Source of the DNA: PALSA-1006 sp041660815
GTDB lineage: Bacteria > Pseudomonadota > Gammaproteobacteria > Burkholderiales > Gallionellaceae
Assembly (NCBI GenBank): GCA_041660815.1
Contig: JBAZVN010000002.1
Location: 62,001 to 126,000 of the forward strand
Direction of reading: 5' to 3'
Length of the DNA stretch: 64,000 nucleotides
The position numbers and the translations under genes were made by a program. Below, piece by piece: positions 19,189 to 27,136 of this stretch (its first letter is position 1; every line of letters starts with the position of its first letter). The notes beneath the pieces were generated by a model that saw only the letters and a list, made by a program, of their open reading frames with translations, was not told the DNA's origin and searched no databases.

Positions 19189-20534
19189 AAAACATTCCTG
19201 TGCTTTTATTAAATTTTAACCGCCCGGATCTCACTAGGGGGTTAATTGAGAATCTTAAAGTAATTCAACCCTTGAAGGTCTACGTTGCAATCGATGGTCC
19301 CCGTGAAAATAACACTGAAGATGCTGTTAATTGCGCTTTAGTTGAAAAAGCTATTGAATTGATTGATTGGAATTGCGAAATAAAATTAAGTAAAAATAAG
19401 AAGAATATTGGCTTGCGTCGTAATGTGAAAATGAATATTGACTGGTTTTTTTCAGAAAATGAAATTGGAATAGTGCTTGAAGATGATATTCGGTTCGGTG
19501 AAGATTTTTTTAAATATACATACAGTGTGCTTGCGAACTATCGGCAAGATGAAAGAATTGGAGTAGTGTCGGGCAATAATATGGTTGGGCATTTAACGGA
19601 TTGTCCAAAAACCGGCAATCACGCGTTCTTGTGCAGTATTTTTCATTGCTGGGGTTGGGCGACTTGGCGAGAACGCTGGCAACTGTATGATGATAATATT
19701 GAACATGATGATGATTTTTTTGTAAATAAATTACCGGGCATTTTATGTAATAGCCAGGCTTTAAATTTTTGGAATTCAGTGCGCCAAGGAATGCTTGATG
19801 GAAGAGTAAATTCTTGGGCTTGGCGTATGCAATTCTCCCTATGGCGAGCAGGAAAATTGTGTGTTACGCCTCCGAAAAACTTAACAATTAATGTAGGGTT
19901 TTCGAGTGAAGCAACCCATACGGCATCGAAACCAAGATGGCTTGATGGTTGGGGCATTGAAATTATAAACGATATTAATATAACACCCAGACGGCTTTCA
20001 CTGGCATCCACTTTTGATAAATTTGAAAATCAGGTAATTTTAGGTGTTCAAATTAATAAAAGCTTGGATATTGGGTGCGGGGCTACCCCCAAAAACTTTT
20101 TTGGTGCAGATCTAGTTTATGGAATTGATGTTCGCGATGATTTGGAGAATCACATTAAACGAGCTGATTTGGTGATAGAGCCGATCCCTTACGAGGATGA
20201 CTTTTTTGAGTATGTAACCGCTCATGATTTTCTCGAGCATATCCCTAGGCTATTGTACGCACCTGATCGGAGGTATCCGTTTGTGGAGTTAATGAATGAA
20301 ATTTATCGTGTATTAAAAATGGGGGGCATTTTTTTGTCTTTTACACCTGCCTACCCTCATGGCGAGGCATTTAGAGATCCAACGCATGTAAATATCATTT
20401 CGGAGCAAACTTTTTTTGCCTATTTTGATGATGTGAATCGTTGGGCTTCTATGTACGGTTTTAAGGGATCTTTTAAAATTGTAAGTCAAGAATGGCGTGG
20501 GCCACATTTGTTGACTTTAATGCGAAAAGTCTAA
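19185..20534 (+). CDS. GT-A glycosyltransferase fused to a SAM methyltransferase
   Basis: 449 residues, TTG start (19185) with GGGGAG six bases upstream and a 4-base overlap with the previous gene. Residues 1 to about 285 are a GT-A domain with LLLNFNRPDLT, the acidic VLEDDI metal motif and GWATWRERW. Residues about 292-449 are a class I methyltransferase starting LDIGCGATPK. This second domain is nearly the same as the C-terminus of the OGT fusion at 6378: 117 of 156 aligned residues are identical by hand count. The same methylating module has been joined to two unrelated transferases in one locus. Confidence 0.8.
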   Translation: MKNIPVLLLNFNRPDLTRGLIENLKVIQPLKVYVAIDGPRENNTEDAVNCALVEKAIELIDWNCEIKLSKNKKNIGLRRNVKMNIDWFFSENEIGIVLEDDIRFGEDFFKYTYSVLANYRQDERIGVVSGNNMVGHLTDCPKTGNHAFLCSIFHCWGWATWRERWQLYDDNIEHDDDFFVNKLPGILCNSQALNFWNSVRQGMLDGRVNSWAWRMQFSLWRAGKLCVTPPKNLTINVGFSSEATHTASKPRWLDGWGIEIINDINITPRRLSLASTFDKFENQVILGVQINKSLDIGCGATPKNFFGADLVYGIDVRDDLENHIKRADLVIEPIPYEDDFFEYVTAHDFLEHIPRLLYAPDRRYPFVELMNEIYRVLKMGGIFLSFTPAYPHGEAFRDPTHVNIISEQTFFAYFDDVNRWASMYGFKGSFKIVSQEWRGPHLLTLMRKV

Positions 20535-20607
20535 TCATTCAAATGAATCATATGGTTACGATCATGTGTTCTATTGCGCAGTCCAACTTCGAGGGTGGAG
20601 AGTAATT

Positions 20608-21771
20608 ATGGCATTGGAAAATATTCTTGATGCACTCAAAATTGCTGCATCGCTACATATGAGCAATGAGTTTCAAAAAGCCCATGATCTATATCGGGAG
20701 ATAATTTTAATCGATCCAAATAACGCGCATGCGTTACACCTTCTCGGTGTATTGTTGCTTCAAAATGGTTTTCATAAGGATGGCAAGAATTTTGTTGAAC
20801 AAGCTATTGAAATTCGCGGCGATTATCCCGAAGCGGTTGCCAATTTAGCATCATTTGGCTGTAGCGTCCCGGCTAAATGGCAACTTGATATTGACCAATT
20901 TGAAAAGGTAACAGGTTGGAATGTTTATGAAAATGAATCGACTGATCGGTGGAGGCATCTTCGGATGCTTGATTTTGCTAATTGTTTTTTGGGAAGTGAA
21001 GATTTGTGGCTAACAATTGGTGATTTTAGAGGGCATGATTCACTCATGCTTCGATCAATGGGAATTTCAAATGTAGTGGCATCAAATCTGGATGTGGCAG
21101 AACTTAAGCTTGGACACGATGCTGGAGTTGTAGGCGATTATCTGACTATAAATGCAGAGAAAATTTCTTTACCGGATGACTCTTTTGATTATGTGCTTTG
21201 TAAGGAAGCCCTTCATCATATGCCACGACCAATTTTAGCGATATATGAAATGCTTAGAGTGGCGCGCAAGGGAATTGTATTTGTGGAGCCACAAGATAAA
21301 GTGATTGATTGGCCAGCTAATAAAAAAAGCACATTTTGGCATGAAGTTGAGGGTGGGAAGGTTTCATTTGGTAAAAACGGGGAAGATGTGCCGATAGCTG
21401 AATACTTGGTAGATTGGCATGAAGATGGTGTTTTTAATTATGTATATACCATGTCAAAGCGTGAGGTTCATAAGATTTCTTTGGGTATGGGCTTACCTGC
21501 ATATGCAACAAAATCCTTTAATGATTATTACAACGCAGAATGGGCGAGCCAACCGGCCACTCAAGAACATGACGGATTTAATAAAACTGTGGAACAGATT
21601 CAACTTTGGGATCACATTTGCAAGCTTACGGGCTCTCCTTCTAGTTATATGACTGGTTTATTGTTTAAAAGACACCCCAATCAAGACGTAGCACAAAAGT
21701 TACGGTCATTGGGATATGAATTTAATGTTACGCCGACAAGATTTCTTCCTTTAAAGTGGCCAAACTTTTGA
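20608..21771 (+). CDS. TPR plus SAM methyltransferase protein
   Basis: 387 residues from ATG 20608 with GGAG seven bases upstream. Residues about 10-75 hold a TPR-like pair (ANDLYREIILIDPNNAHALH style). The middle shows an altered motif I (IGDFRGHDSL) and the methyltransferase-11-like DDSFDYVLCKEALHHM segment at about residue 190. The C-terminal 130 residues match nothing I know. TPR plus methyltransferase recalls the OGT fusion at the start of the cluster, and the TPR may dock on the same protein substrate. The substrate itself is unknown. Confidence 0.6.
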   Translation: MALENILDALKIAASLHMSNEFQKAHDLYREIILIDPNNAHALHLLGVLLLQNGFHKDGKNFVEQAIEIRGDYPEAVANLASFGCSVPAKWQLDIDQFEKVTGWNVYENESTDRWRHLRMLDFANCFLGSEDLWLTIGDFRGHDSLMLRSMGISNVVASNLDVAELKLGHDAGVVGDYLTINAEKISLPDDSFDYVLCKEALHHMPRPILAIYEMLRVARKGIVFVEPQDKVIDWPANKKSTFWHEVEGGKVSFGKNGEDVPIAEYLVDWHEDGVFNYVYTMSKREVHKISLGMGLPAYATKSFNDYYNAEWASQPATQEHDGFNKTVEQIQLWDHICKLTGSPSSYMTGLLFKRHPNQDVAQKLRSLGYEFNVTPTRFLPLKWPNF

Positions 21772-21896
21772 AAAAAATTGCAGAAATTGTATGTTTGACA
21801 TTTTTAAGTGTAGTTTTTTGTCGTATATGTTTTAGGTATCCAGCGGGATAAATTTATTATTTGTGATTTATATTAATAGGATGTATGGGGGGTAGT

Positions 21897-22493
21897 ATGG
21901 CTGAGTATACTTTCACGGCAAATTGGACAGATCCGCATCGCGCTACTTGGGAAGCCATTATAAATAAATGGCAGCCCATTAAAATATTGGAAATAGGTGC
22001 TTTCGAGGGACGAACAACTTGTTTTCTTATTGAGCAAATTTCTAAATATGGCGTAGCGGAAATTTGTTGCGTAGATACGTGGGAAGGTGGAGAGGAGCAT
22101 TTTGATGTTGACATGCAATCTGTAGAGCAGCGTTTTATACATAATACTCAGCTTGCAATCGAAAGATCTGAAAAACAGGTGAGTTTAAAAACATTTAAAG
22201 GATTTTCAACTGAGCAACTTCCAAAGTTATTAGTTGATAGTTACAAAGAATCGTTTGATTTAGTATATGTTGATGGAAGTCATCAAGCTCCAGATGTTTT
22301 ATTTGATTGCCTAATGGCCTATCACCTTTGTAAAAAGGGAGGAGTTATTATTTGTGATGATTATGTGTGGAGAATCGGTGATGTACTACATGAGCCGAAA
22401 ATAGCAATTGATTCATTTGTAAATATTTTTCGAAATAAGGTGTCGTTAATAAATGCCTCATTTCCTCAGCTGTATTTATATAAAAATGACTGA
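21897..22493 (+). CDS. Class I SAM-dependent methyltransferase (Methyltransf_24-like)
   Basis: 198 residues from ATG 21897; an in-frame ATG at 21885 is also possible. It shows LEIGAFEGRTTCFL at about residue 29, VDTWEGG, LVYVDGSHQAPDVLFD at about 121 and IICDDYVWR. The VDGSH and CDDY motifs are typical of small O-methyltransferase-like enzymes that may bind a metal. Spacing from the previous gene is 125 bp and AT-rich. A sugar O-methyltransferase role in this cluster is inferred. Confidence 0.65.
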   Translation: MAEYTFTANWTDPHRATWEAIINKWQPIKILEIGAFEGRTTCFLIEQISKYGVAEICCVDTWEGGEEHFDVDMQSVEQRFIHNTQLAIERSEKQVSLKTFKGFSTEQLPKLLVDSYKESFDLVYVDGSHQAPDVLFDCLMAYHLCKKGGVIICDDYVWRIGDVLHEPKIAIDSFVNIFRNKVSLINASFPQLYLYKND

Positions 22494-22563
22494 GAAGTAC
22501 ACGTCATCTCAAATGAATAATTACTATCATTATTAAAAATTTGGAGACGTTTAATAATAAAAT

Positions 22564-23313
22564 ATGCAAAATAAAGTTGCAATTCTTATTCCAATTTATA
22601 AAGTAAATCTTGACTTATTTGAGCAATATTCTCTTGATCATTCGATTAGCGTTCTGTTAGGCAGAGAGCTTTTTTTTGTTGGCCCACAAGATTTGGCACT
22701 GAATTATTACTCAGAACGCTATCCAAATCTCCCATTTATTCCCTACGAATCTGTCTTTTTTTCGTCTATTAAGGGCTACAACCTGTTGTTACTAAGTCAA
22801 GGTTTTTACGCTCAATTTAATCAGTTTGAATTTATGCTGATCCTGCAAACCGATGCAATTGTGTTGCGCGATGAGTTAACTCATTGGTGCGATCAACCAT
22901 TTGATTATGTAGGAGCCCCTTGGCCGGATAGTGTTGAGTTATTTGTCAATATTGGTCGTTTTGATGGTGACAAAGGTCGTCGGGTGCGTGCCATGGTGGG
23001 CAATGGTGGATTTAGTTTGCGCCGTATACAAAAATGCATTTCCTTATTACAGGAGTTTCCAGAAGCTGTAGATTACTTTAACCGTTCTGGATCCAGCGAA
23101 GATTTGTTTTTTTCATTTATGGCGCCGTTATCGGCAGATTTCGTATTGCCTAATGAAATCACTGCCTCCCATTTTTCGATGGAGCTCAAGCCATCTTTTT
23201 ACTATGCAATAAATGGTAATCGATTGCCAATGGGGGGACATGCCTGGTGGAAATATGAACCGGAGTTTTGGCTTAATCAGCTGCCTGATGCACCATTTAT
23301 GATTCAAAAATAA
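22564..23313 (+). CDS. DUF5672-like putative glycosyltransferase
   Basis: 249 residues. It resembles DUF5672 proteins: IPIYKVNLDLFEQYSL at the start, FEFMLILQTDAIVL at about residue 90, FDYVGAPWPD at about 118, and VGNGGFSLRR at about 143. The TDA and GNGGFSLR segments look like a GT-A metal site and acceptor loop. It is the last gene before the exporter. DUF5672 members are often found in glycan clusters; the sugar is unknown. Confidence 0.65.
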   Translation: MQNKVAILIPIYKVNLDLFEQYSLDHSISVLLGRELFFVGPQDLALNYYSERYPNLPFIPYESVFFSSIKGYNLLLLSQGFYAQFNQFEFMLILQTDAIVLRDELTHWCDQPFDYVGAPWPDSVELFVNIGRFDGDKGRRVRAMVGNGGFSLRRIQKCISLLQEFPEAVDYFNRSGSSEDLFFSFMAPLSADFVLPNEITASHFSMELKPSFYYAINGNRLPMGGHAWWKYEPEFWLNQLPDAPFMIQK

Positions 23314-23373
23314 ACTGCTGCCAGATTGAGTTTCAATAATCTAGGACTGATGGTGGACGGAGTTCAATCCGAC

Positions 23374-23388
23374 TTAGTAAGTTACTAA
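23374..23388. promoter_or_regulatory. Perfect dyad TTAGTAA-G-TTACTAA, possible operator
   Basis: A 7-bp perfect inverted repeat with a single central base lies 128 bp upstream of the exporter gene, in a 202-bp gap (23314-23515). I see no convincing -35/-10 pair in the gap. A regulator binding site is possible but unproven. Confidence 0.3.
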
Positions 23389-23515
23389 ATAGTACATATG
23401 TAATTCAGAATTAGGATTTCTTTGAATAATCAAGCAAGAGCAAAGCTACAAATACAGTTAGAATCGTCTACTTCAGCTTTGAGGGCTGATTAATTATTAC
23501 CACAGCAAAAGAAGC

Positions 23516-25648
23516 ATGGACAATAAATTTCCCCACACCACAGTTCAATGTCTTTCCGCCATCGCGCAACATCATGGTTTACAGATCAATCCGGATCGTT
23601 TAATTCACGATTACGCGCTTGCGGACGAGAATCCCGGCGATGCCATGTTTATCAAGATGGCATCGGATATCGGCATGAAAGCCAAGGCTGACAAAATTTC
23701 TTGGGAGACTTTGCGCGCCCAAAAAGGGGTGTTTCCGCTGATCGCCCGCTTGAATAATGGTAATAGCGTCATTATTGTTTCGGAAATGCAAGATGATAAG
23801 GTTGCCTTGATCGATCCGCTGGAAAATATTGCGGCGATAATGGTGATGGGGCGCGAAGCGTTTTGTTCGCGCTGGTCGGGGGATGTGTATTTTCTGAAGC
23901 GTACTCACTCGCTGACTGATCCTAATCAACCGTTTAGTTTGCGCTGGTTTATTCCTGAAATATGGCGTCAAAAACTTGCCTTTCGCGATATTTTTATTGC
24001 GGCGATGGCCTTGAATGTATTGGGATTAGCGTCGCCAATTTTCTTCCAGTTGGTTATTGATAAAGTATTAACGCATCAAAGTTATTCGACATTATGGGTG
24101 CTGGCGGTCGGCATTTTTGCCGCCATGATATTTGAATCGGTATTCGGTTATTTGCGCCAATTACTGCTGTTGGCTGCAACTAACAAAATTGACATCCGCA
24201 TCACCCGTCGTGCCTTTAGTCATTTGCTTTCGCTGCCCATCGACTATTTTGAATCGCATTCTGCGGGCGTCATTGTGCGTCACATGCAGCAGCTGGAAGG
24301 AATTCGAAATTTCTTGACTGGTCGCATATTTTTCACCGGACTTGACCTGATTTCATTAGTCATTTTCATGCCGATTCTGTTTTCCTATTCGGTACAATTG
24401 GCATTGATTGTATTAGTGTTTACGCTGGTAATAGCCGCGATCATTATGTCGTTGCTGCCCACCTATCGGCGTTTGTTGGACAACTTATATTCGGCAGAAG
24501 GCAAGCGTCAGGCACTATTGGTGGAGACGATTCACGGTATGCGCACGGTAAAAGCCTTGGCGATTGAACCGAAGCAGCGCCGCACCTGGGATCAGAATTC
24601 AGCCGAGGCGATCAACGCCCACTATCGTGTCGGAATACTGGGAATAACCGGTGGATCGGTCACAGACTTTTTGTCGAAAATACTGCCCATCGTCATTATT
24701 GTGATGGGTGCGCAGCAGGTATTTGATGGCAGTTTGTCGGTGGGTGCGCTCATTGCCTTTCAAATGATTTCTGGTCGTGTTTCTGGCCCTTTGATGAGCA
24801 TTGTGGGATTGATTAATGAATACCAGCAAACTGCGCTGTCCGTGCGCATGTTGGGTGAGGTGATGAACCGTGCGCCGGAAGGTCGCGGCGGTGTGGGCTT
24901 ACGCAAACAACTGGACGGTGAGATCAGCTTTGATGAAGTGACTTTCAGGTATCCCGGTGCGGTATCTACCGCGCTGGATCACTGTTCTTTCAAAATACCT
25001 GCCGGCCATATTATCGGAATTGTGGGACGCAGTGGCTCGGGCAAAACCACCTTGACCAAGTTGATGCAGGGGTTGTACAGCGTGCAGGAGGGCATTGTGC
25101 GCTTTGACGGGGTGGATGCGCGGGAATTTGATCTGTCTTTTTTGCGCAAACAAATTGGTGTCGTATTGCAGGAGAATTTTTTATTTCGCGGTACCGTACG
25201 CGAAAATATTGCTGTCACGAGACCCGATGCCACATTTGAAGAAATTGTGGAAGCCTCGCAAGCCGCTGGGGCCGACGAATTTATTGAACGGATGGCGCAA
25301 GGCTACGATTCCATGCTGGAAGAAAATGCCAGCAATTTGAGCGGTGGTCAAAAGCAGCGTTTATCAATAGCGCGTGCGTTATTGGCCAGGCCGCGTATTT
25401 TGATTTTAGATGAAGCGGCCAGCGCGCTTGATCCAGAAAGTGAATCAATCTTTATTAATAATTTATCACGCATCGCGGTTGGACGAACTGTGGTAATGAT
25501 TTCACACCGCCTATCCACGTTGGTGAATGCCAATGCTATTTTGGTAATGCAACACGGTCAGTTAATGGATAGCGGCCGCCACGAAGAGTTACTAACCCGC
25601 TGCGATACCTACATTCAATTATGGAACCAACAGACAAGCCACGTGTAG
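23516..25648 (+). CDS. Type I secretion ABC exporter (HlyB-like, degenerate C39-like domain)
   Basis: 710 residues. Residues 1-125 are a C39-like domain without the catalytic Cys, and Asn replaces the catalytic His (NNGNSVII). It should therefore bind its substrate and not cleave it, as in HlyB. Residues about 155-440 are the membrane domain. The ATPase has Walker A GRSGSGKTT, signature LSGGQKQ, Walker B ILILDEAAS and the H-loop ISHRLS. It pumps a C-terminally signalled, unfolded protein from the cytoplasm together with a membrane-fusion protein and a TolC-like porin. It is the probable exporter of the octad protein, with the glycan genes between substrate and pump. No TolC gene is in the window. 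Confidence 0.88.
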   Translation: MDNKFPHTTVQCLSAIAQHHGLQINPDRLIHDYALADENPGDAMFIKMASDIGMKAKADKISWETLRAQKGVFPLIARLNNGNSVIIVSEMQDDKVALIDPLENIAAIMVMGREAFCSRWSGDVYFLKRTHSLTDPNQPFSLRWFIPEIWRQKLAFRDIFIAAMALNVLGLASPIFFQLVIDKVLTHQSYSTLWVLAVGIFAAMIFESVFGYLRQLLLLAATNKIDIRITRRAFSHLLSLPIDYFESHSAGVIVRHMQQLEGIRNFLTGRIFFTGLDLISLVIFMPILFSYSVQLALIVLVFTLVIAAIIMSLLPTYRRLLDNLYSAEGKRQALLVETIHGMRTVKALAIEPKQRRTWDQNSAEAINAHYRVGILGITGGSVTDFLSKILPIVIIVMGAQQVFDGSLSVGALIAFQMISGRVSGPLMSIVGLINEYQQTALSVRMLGEVMNRAPEGRGGVGLRKQLDGEISFDEVTFRYPGAVSTALDHCSFKIPAGHIIGIVGRSGSGKTTLTKLMQGLYSVQEGIVRFDGVDAREFDLSFLRKQIGVVLQENFLFRGTVRENIAVTRPDATFEEIVEASQAAGADEFIERMAQGYDSMLEENASNLSGGQKQRLSIARALLARPRILILDEAASALDPESESIFINNLSRIAVGRTVVMISHRLSTLVNANAILVMQHGQLMDSGRHEELLTRCDTYIQLWNQQTSHV

Positions 25649-26988
25649 TCGCAAAGACTCAATCCAAAACCAAAGGAGACGCTACGGCAATCGAATTTTT
25701 GCCGGACGCGGATGAACTTGAGCGCCGTCCTTACCCCAAAGCATCGCAACTGGTTGTGCATATCCTGTTGTTTTTGTTGGTTACATTCGTGTTATGGGCG
25801 ACCCTCTCAGAAATTGACAAAGTAGTTACCGCCACGGGTCGTTTGGTCACACCGCTCTCCAACATTATTGTGCAGCCTTTGGAAACCTCGATCATTCAAA
25901 GTATTGATGTGCGGGTCGGCCAGGTGGTTAAAAAAGGCGAACGTCTTGCTACGTTAGATCCGACTTTTGCCAAGGCGGATGAATCGGAATTACGCGCACG
26001 CTTGCGTAGTTTGGATACGCAAACTGAACGCTTAGAGGCGGAATTATCCGGCAGTAAATCCATCGGCCGTGGCGGCCCCAGTCCGGATAGTGCCTTGCAA
26101 GCACAACTGGCGACCGAGCGGCTTGCGAATTACGAGGCGCAAAAACGCCGGCTGGATGAAAATATTGAGCAGCTAAAGGCCAGCCAGAAAAGCAATAAAG
26201 CCGATCAGAAGCTATTGGAAACCCGCGTCAAAAATATTATAGAAATTGAAGCGATGCAGGAAAAGTTGGTCGAGCAAAATTTTGCCGCTCCCCTGCGTTT
26301 GTTGGAGGAGCGCGAACGCCGTTTAGGCATGGAACGAGAGCTGCAAATGGCGAAAAGCCGAGAACAGGAGCTGGCGCGACAGTTGGCCGGTTTGGAAGCG
26401 GACAAAGCTGCGTTTGAAAAAGGGTGGCGGCAAAAAACCATGGAAGATTTGCTGAGTACTTCGCGGGATCGCGAGGCGCTGAGTGAGCAGATGGTCAAAG
26501 CCGATATGCGCAGCAGGATGGTGGAACTGATTGCCCCGCGAGATGCAGTGGTTTTAGAGATTGCCAAATTGACCCAGGGGTCTATTGCGCGGGCAACGGA
26601 AGCGATGTTTACCCTGGTACCGATTGACTCTACTTTGGAAGCTGAAGTTGAGATTAATGCCGGAGAAGTGGGCTATGTCAAAACCAATGATGTGGTGCGC
26701 TTGAAGTTTGATGCATTTCCATTTCAAAAACATGGTGTACTGGACGGAACGTTGCGCACCATTAGTGAGGATGCATTTCGCCGTGACTCGGCAGTCGGAA
26801 TGTCATCGTACTATTTGGGACGAATAAAAATTAGTGAAGCTAAAAAATTGGAAAAATTGCCACCGGGCGGACGTTTGCTGCCGGGGATGTCACTCTCGGC
26901 AGAAATTGTTGTAGGTAAACGTTCCGTGATTTCCTATTTGCTGTGGCCGCTGACCAAGACGGCCGCTGAGGCAATGCAGGAGCCCTGA
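25621..26988 (+). CDS. Type I secretion membrane-fusion protein (HlyD family)
   Basis: 455 residues. One membrane segment at about residues 40-60 (HILLFLLVTFVLWATLSEI) precedes the HlyD lipoyl-like start VVTATGRLVT. A long coiled coil at about 115-290 and a beta domain ending in SAEIVVGKRS follow. It bridges the inner-membrane ABC exporter to an outer-membrane porin. The start ATG 25621 lies 28 bases inside the exporter gene, which indicates coupled translation and matched amounts. Confidence 0.88.
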   Translation: MEPTDKPRVVAKTQSKTKGDATAIEFLPDADELERRPYPKASQLVVHILLFLLVTFVLWATLSEIDKVVTATGRLVTPLSNIIVQPLETSIIQSIDVRVGQVVKKGERLATLDPTFAKADESELRARLRSLDTQTERLEAELSGSKSIGRGGPSPDSALQAQLATERLANYEAQKRRLDENIEQLKASQKSNKADQKLLETRVKNIIEIEAMQEKLVEQNFAAPLRLLEERERRLGMERELQMAKSREQELARQLAGLEADKAAFEKGWRQKTMEDLLSTSRDREALSEQMVKADMRSRMVELIAPRDAVVLEIAKLTQGSIARATEAMFTLVPIDSTLEAEVEINAGEVGYVKTNDVVRLKFDAFPFQKHGVLDGTLRTISEDAFRRDSAVGMSSYYLGRIKISEAKKLEKLPPGGRLLPGMSLSAEIVVGKRSVISYLLWPLTKTAAEAMQEP

Positions 26989-27108
26989 TCTTTCCAATGG
27001 GTAATTGTTACACATACTTCAGTGGACGAGCATCCTTGAAAATATATTTTAAAATCAGTGAATTAATTAACAACTAATCGATTGCATGTGCTGGTGAATG
27101 GTGTTAAG

Positions 27109-27136
27109 TTCCACCTCCGTCGAAGCCGAGGTGGAA
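27109..27136 (+). promoter_or_regulatory. 9-bp hairpin sequestering the mshL ribosome site
   Basis: TTCCACCTC (27109-27117) pairs perfectly with GAGGTGGAA (27128-27136) across a 10-base loop, and ATG 27137 follows at once. The GAGG ribosome site is fully inside the stem. A weaker in-frame ATG at 27098 sits upstream. The hairpin could control translation of the pilus operon's first gene. Confidence 0.6.
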
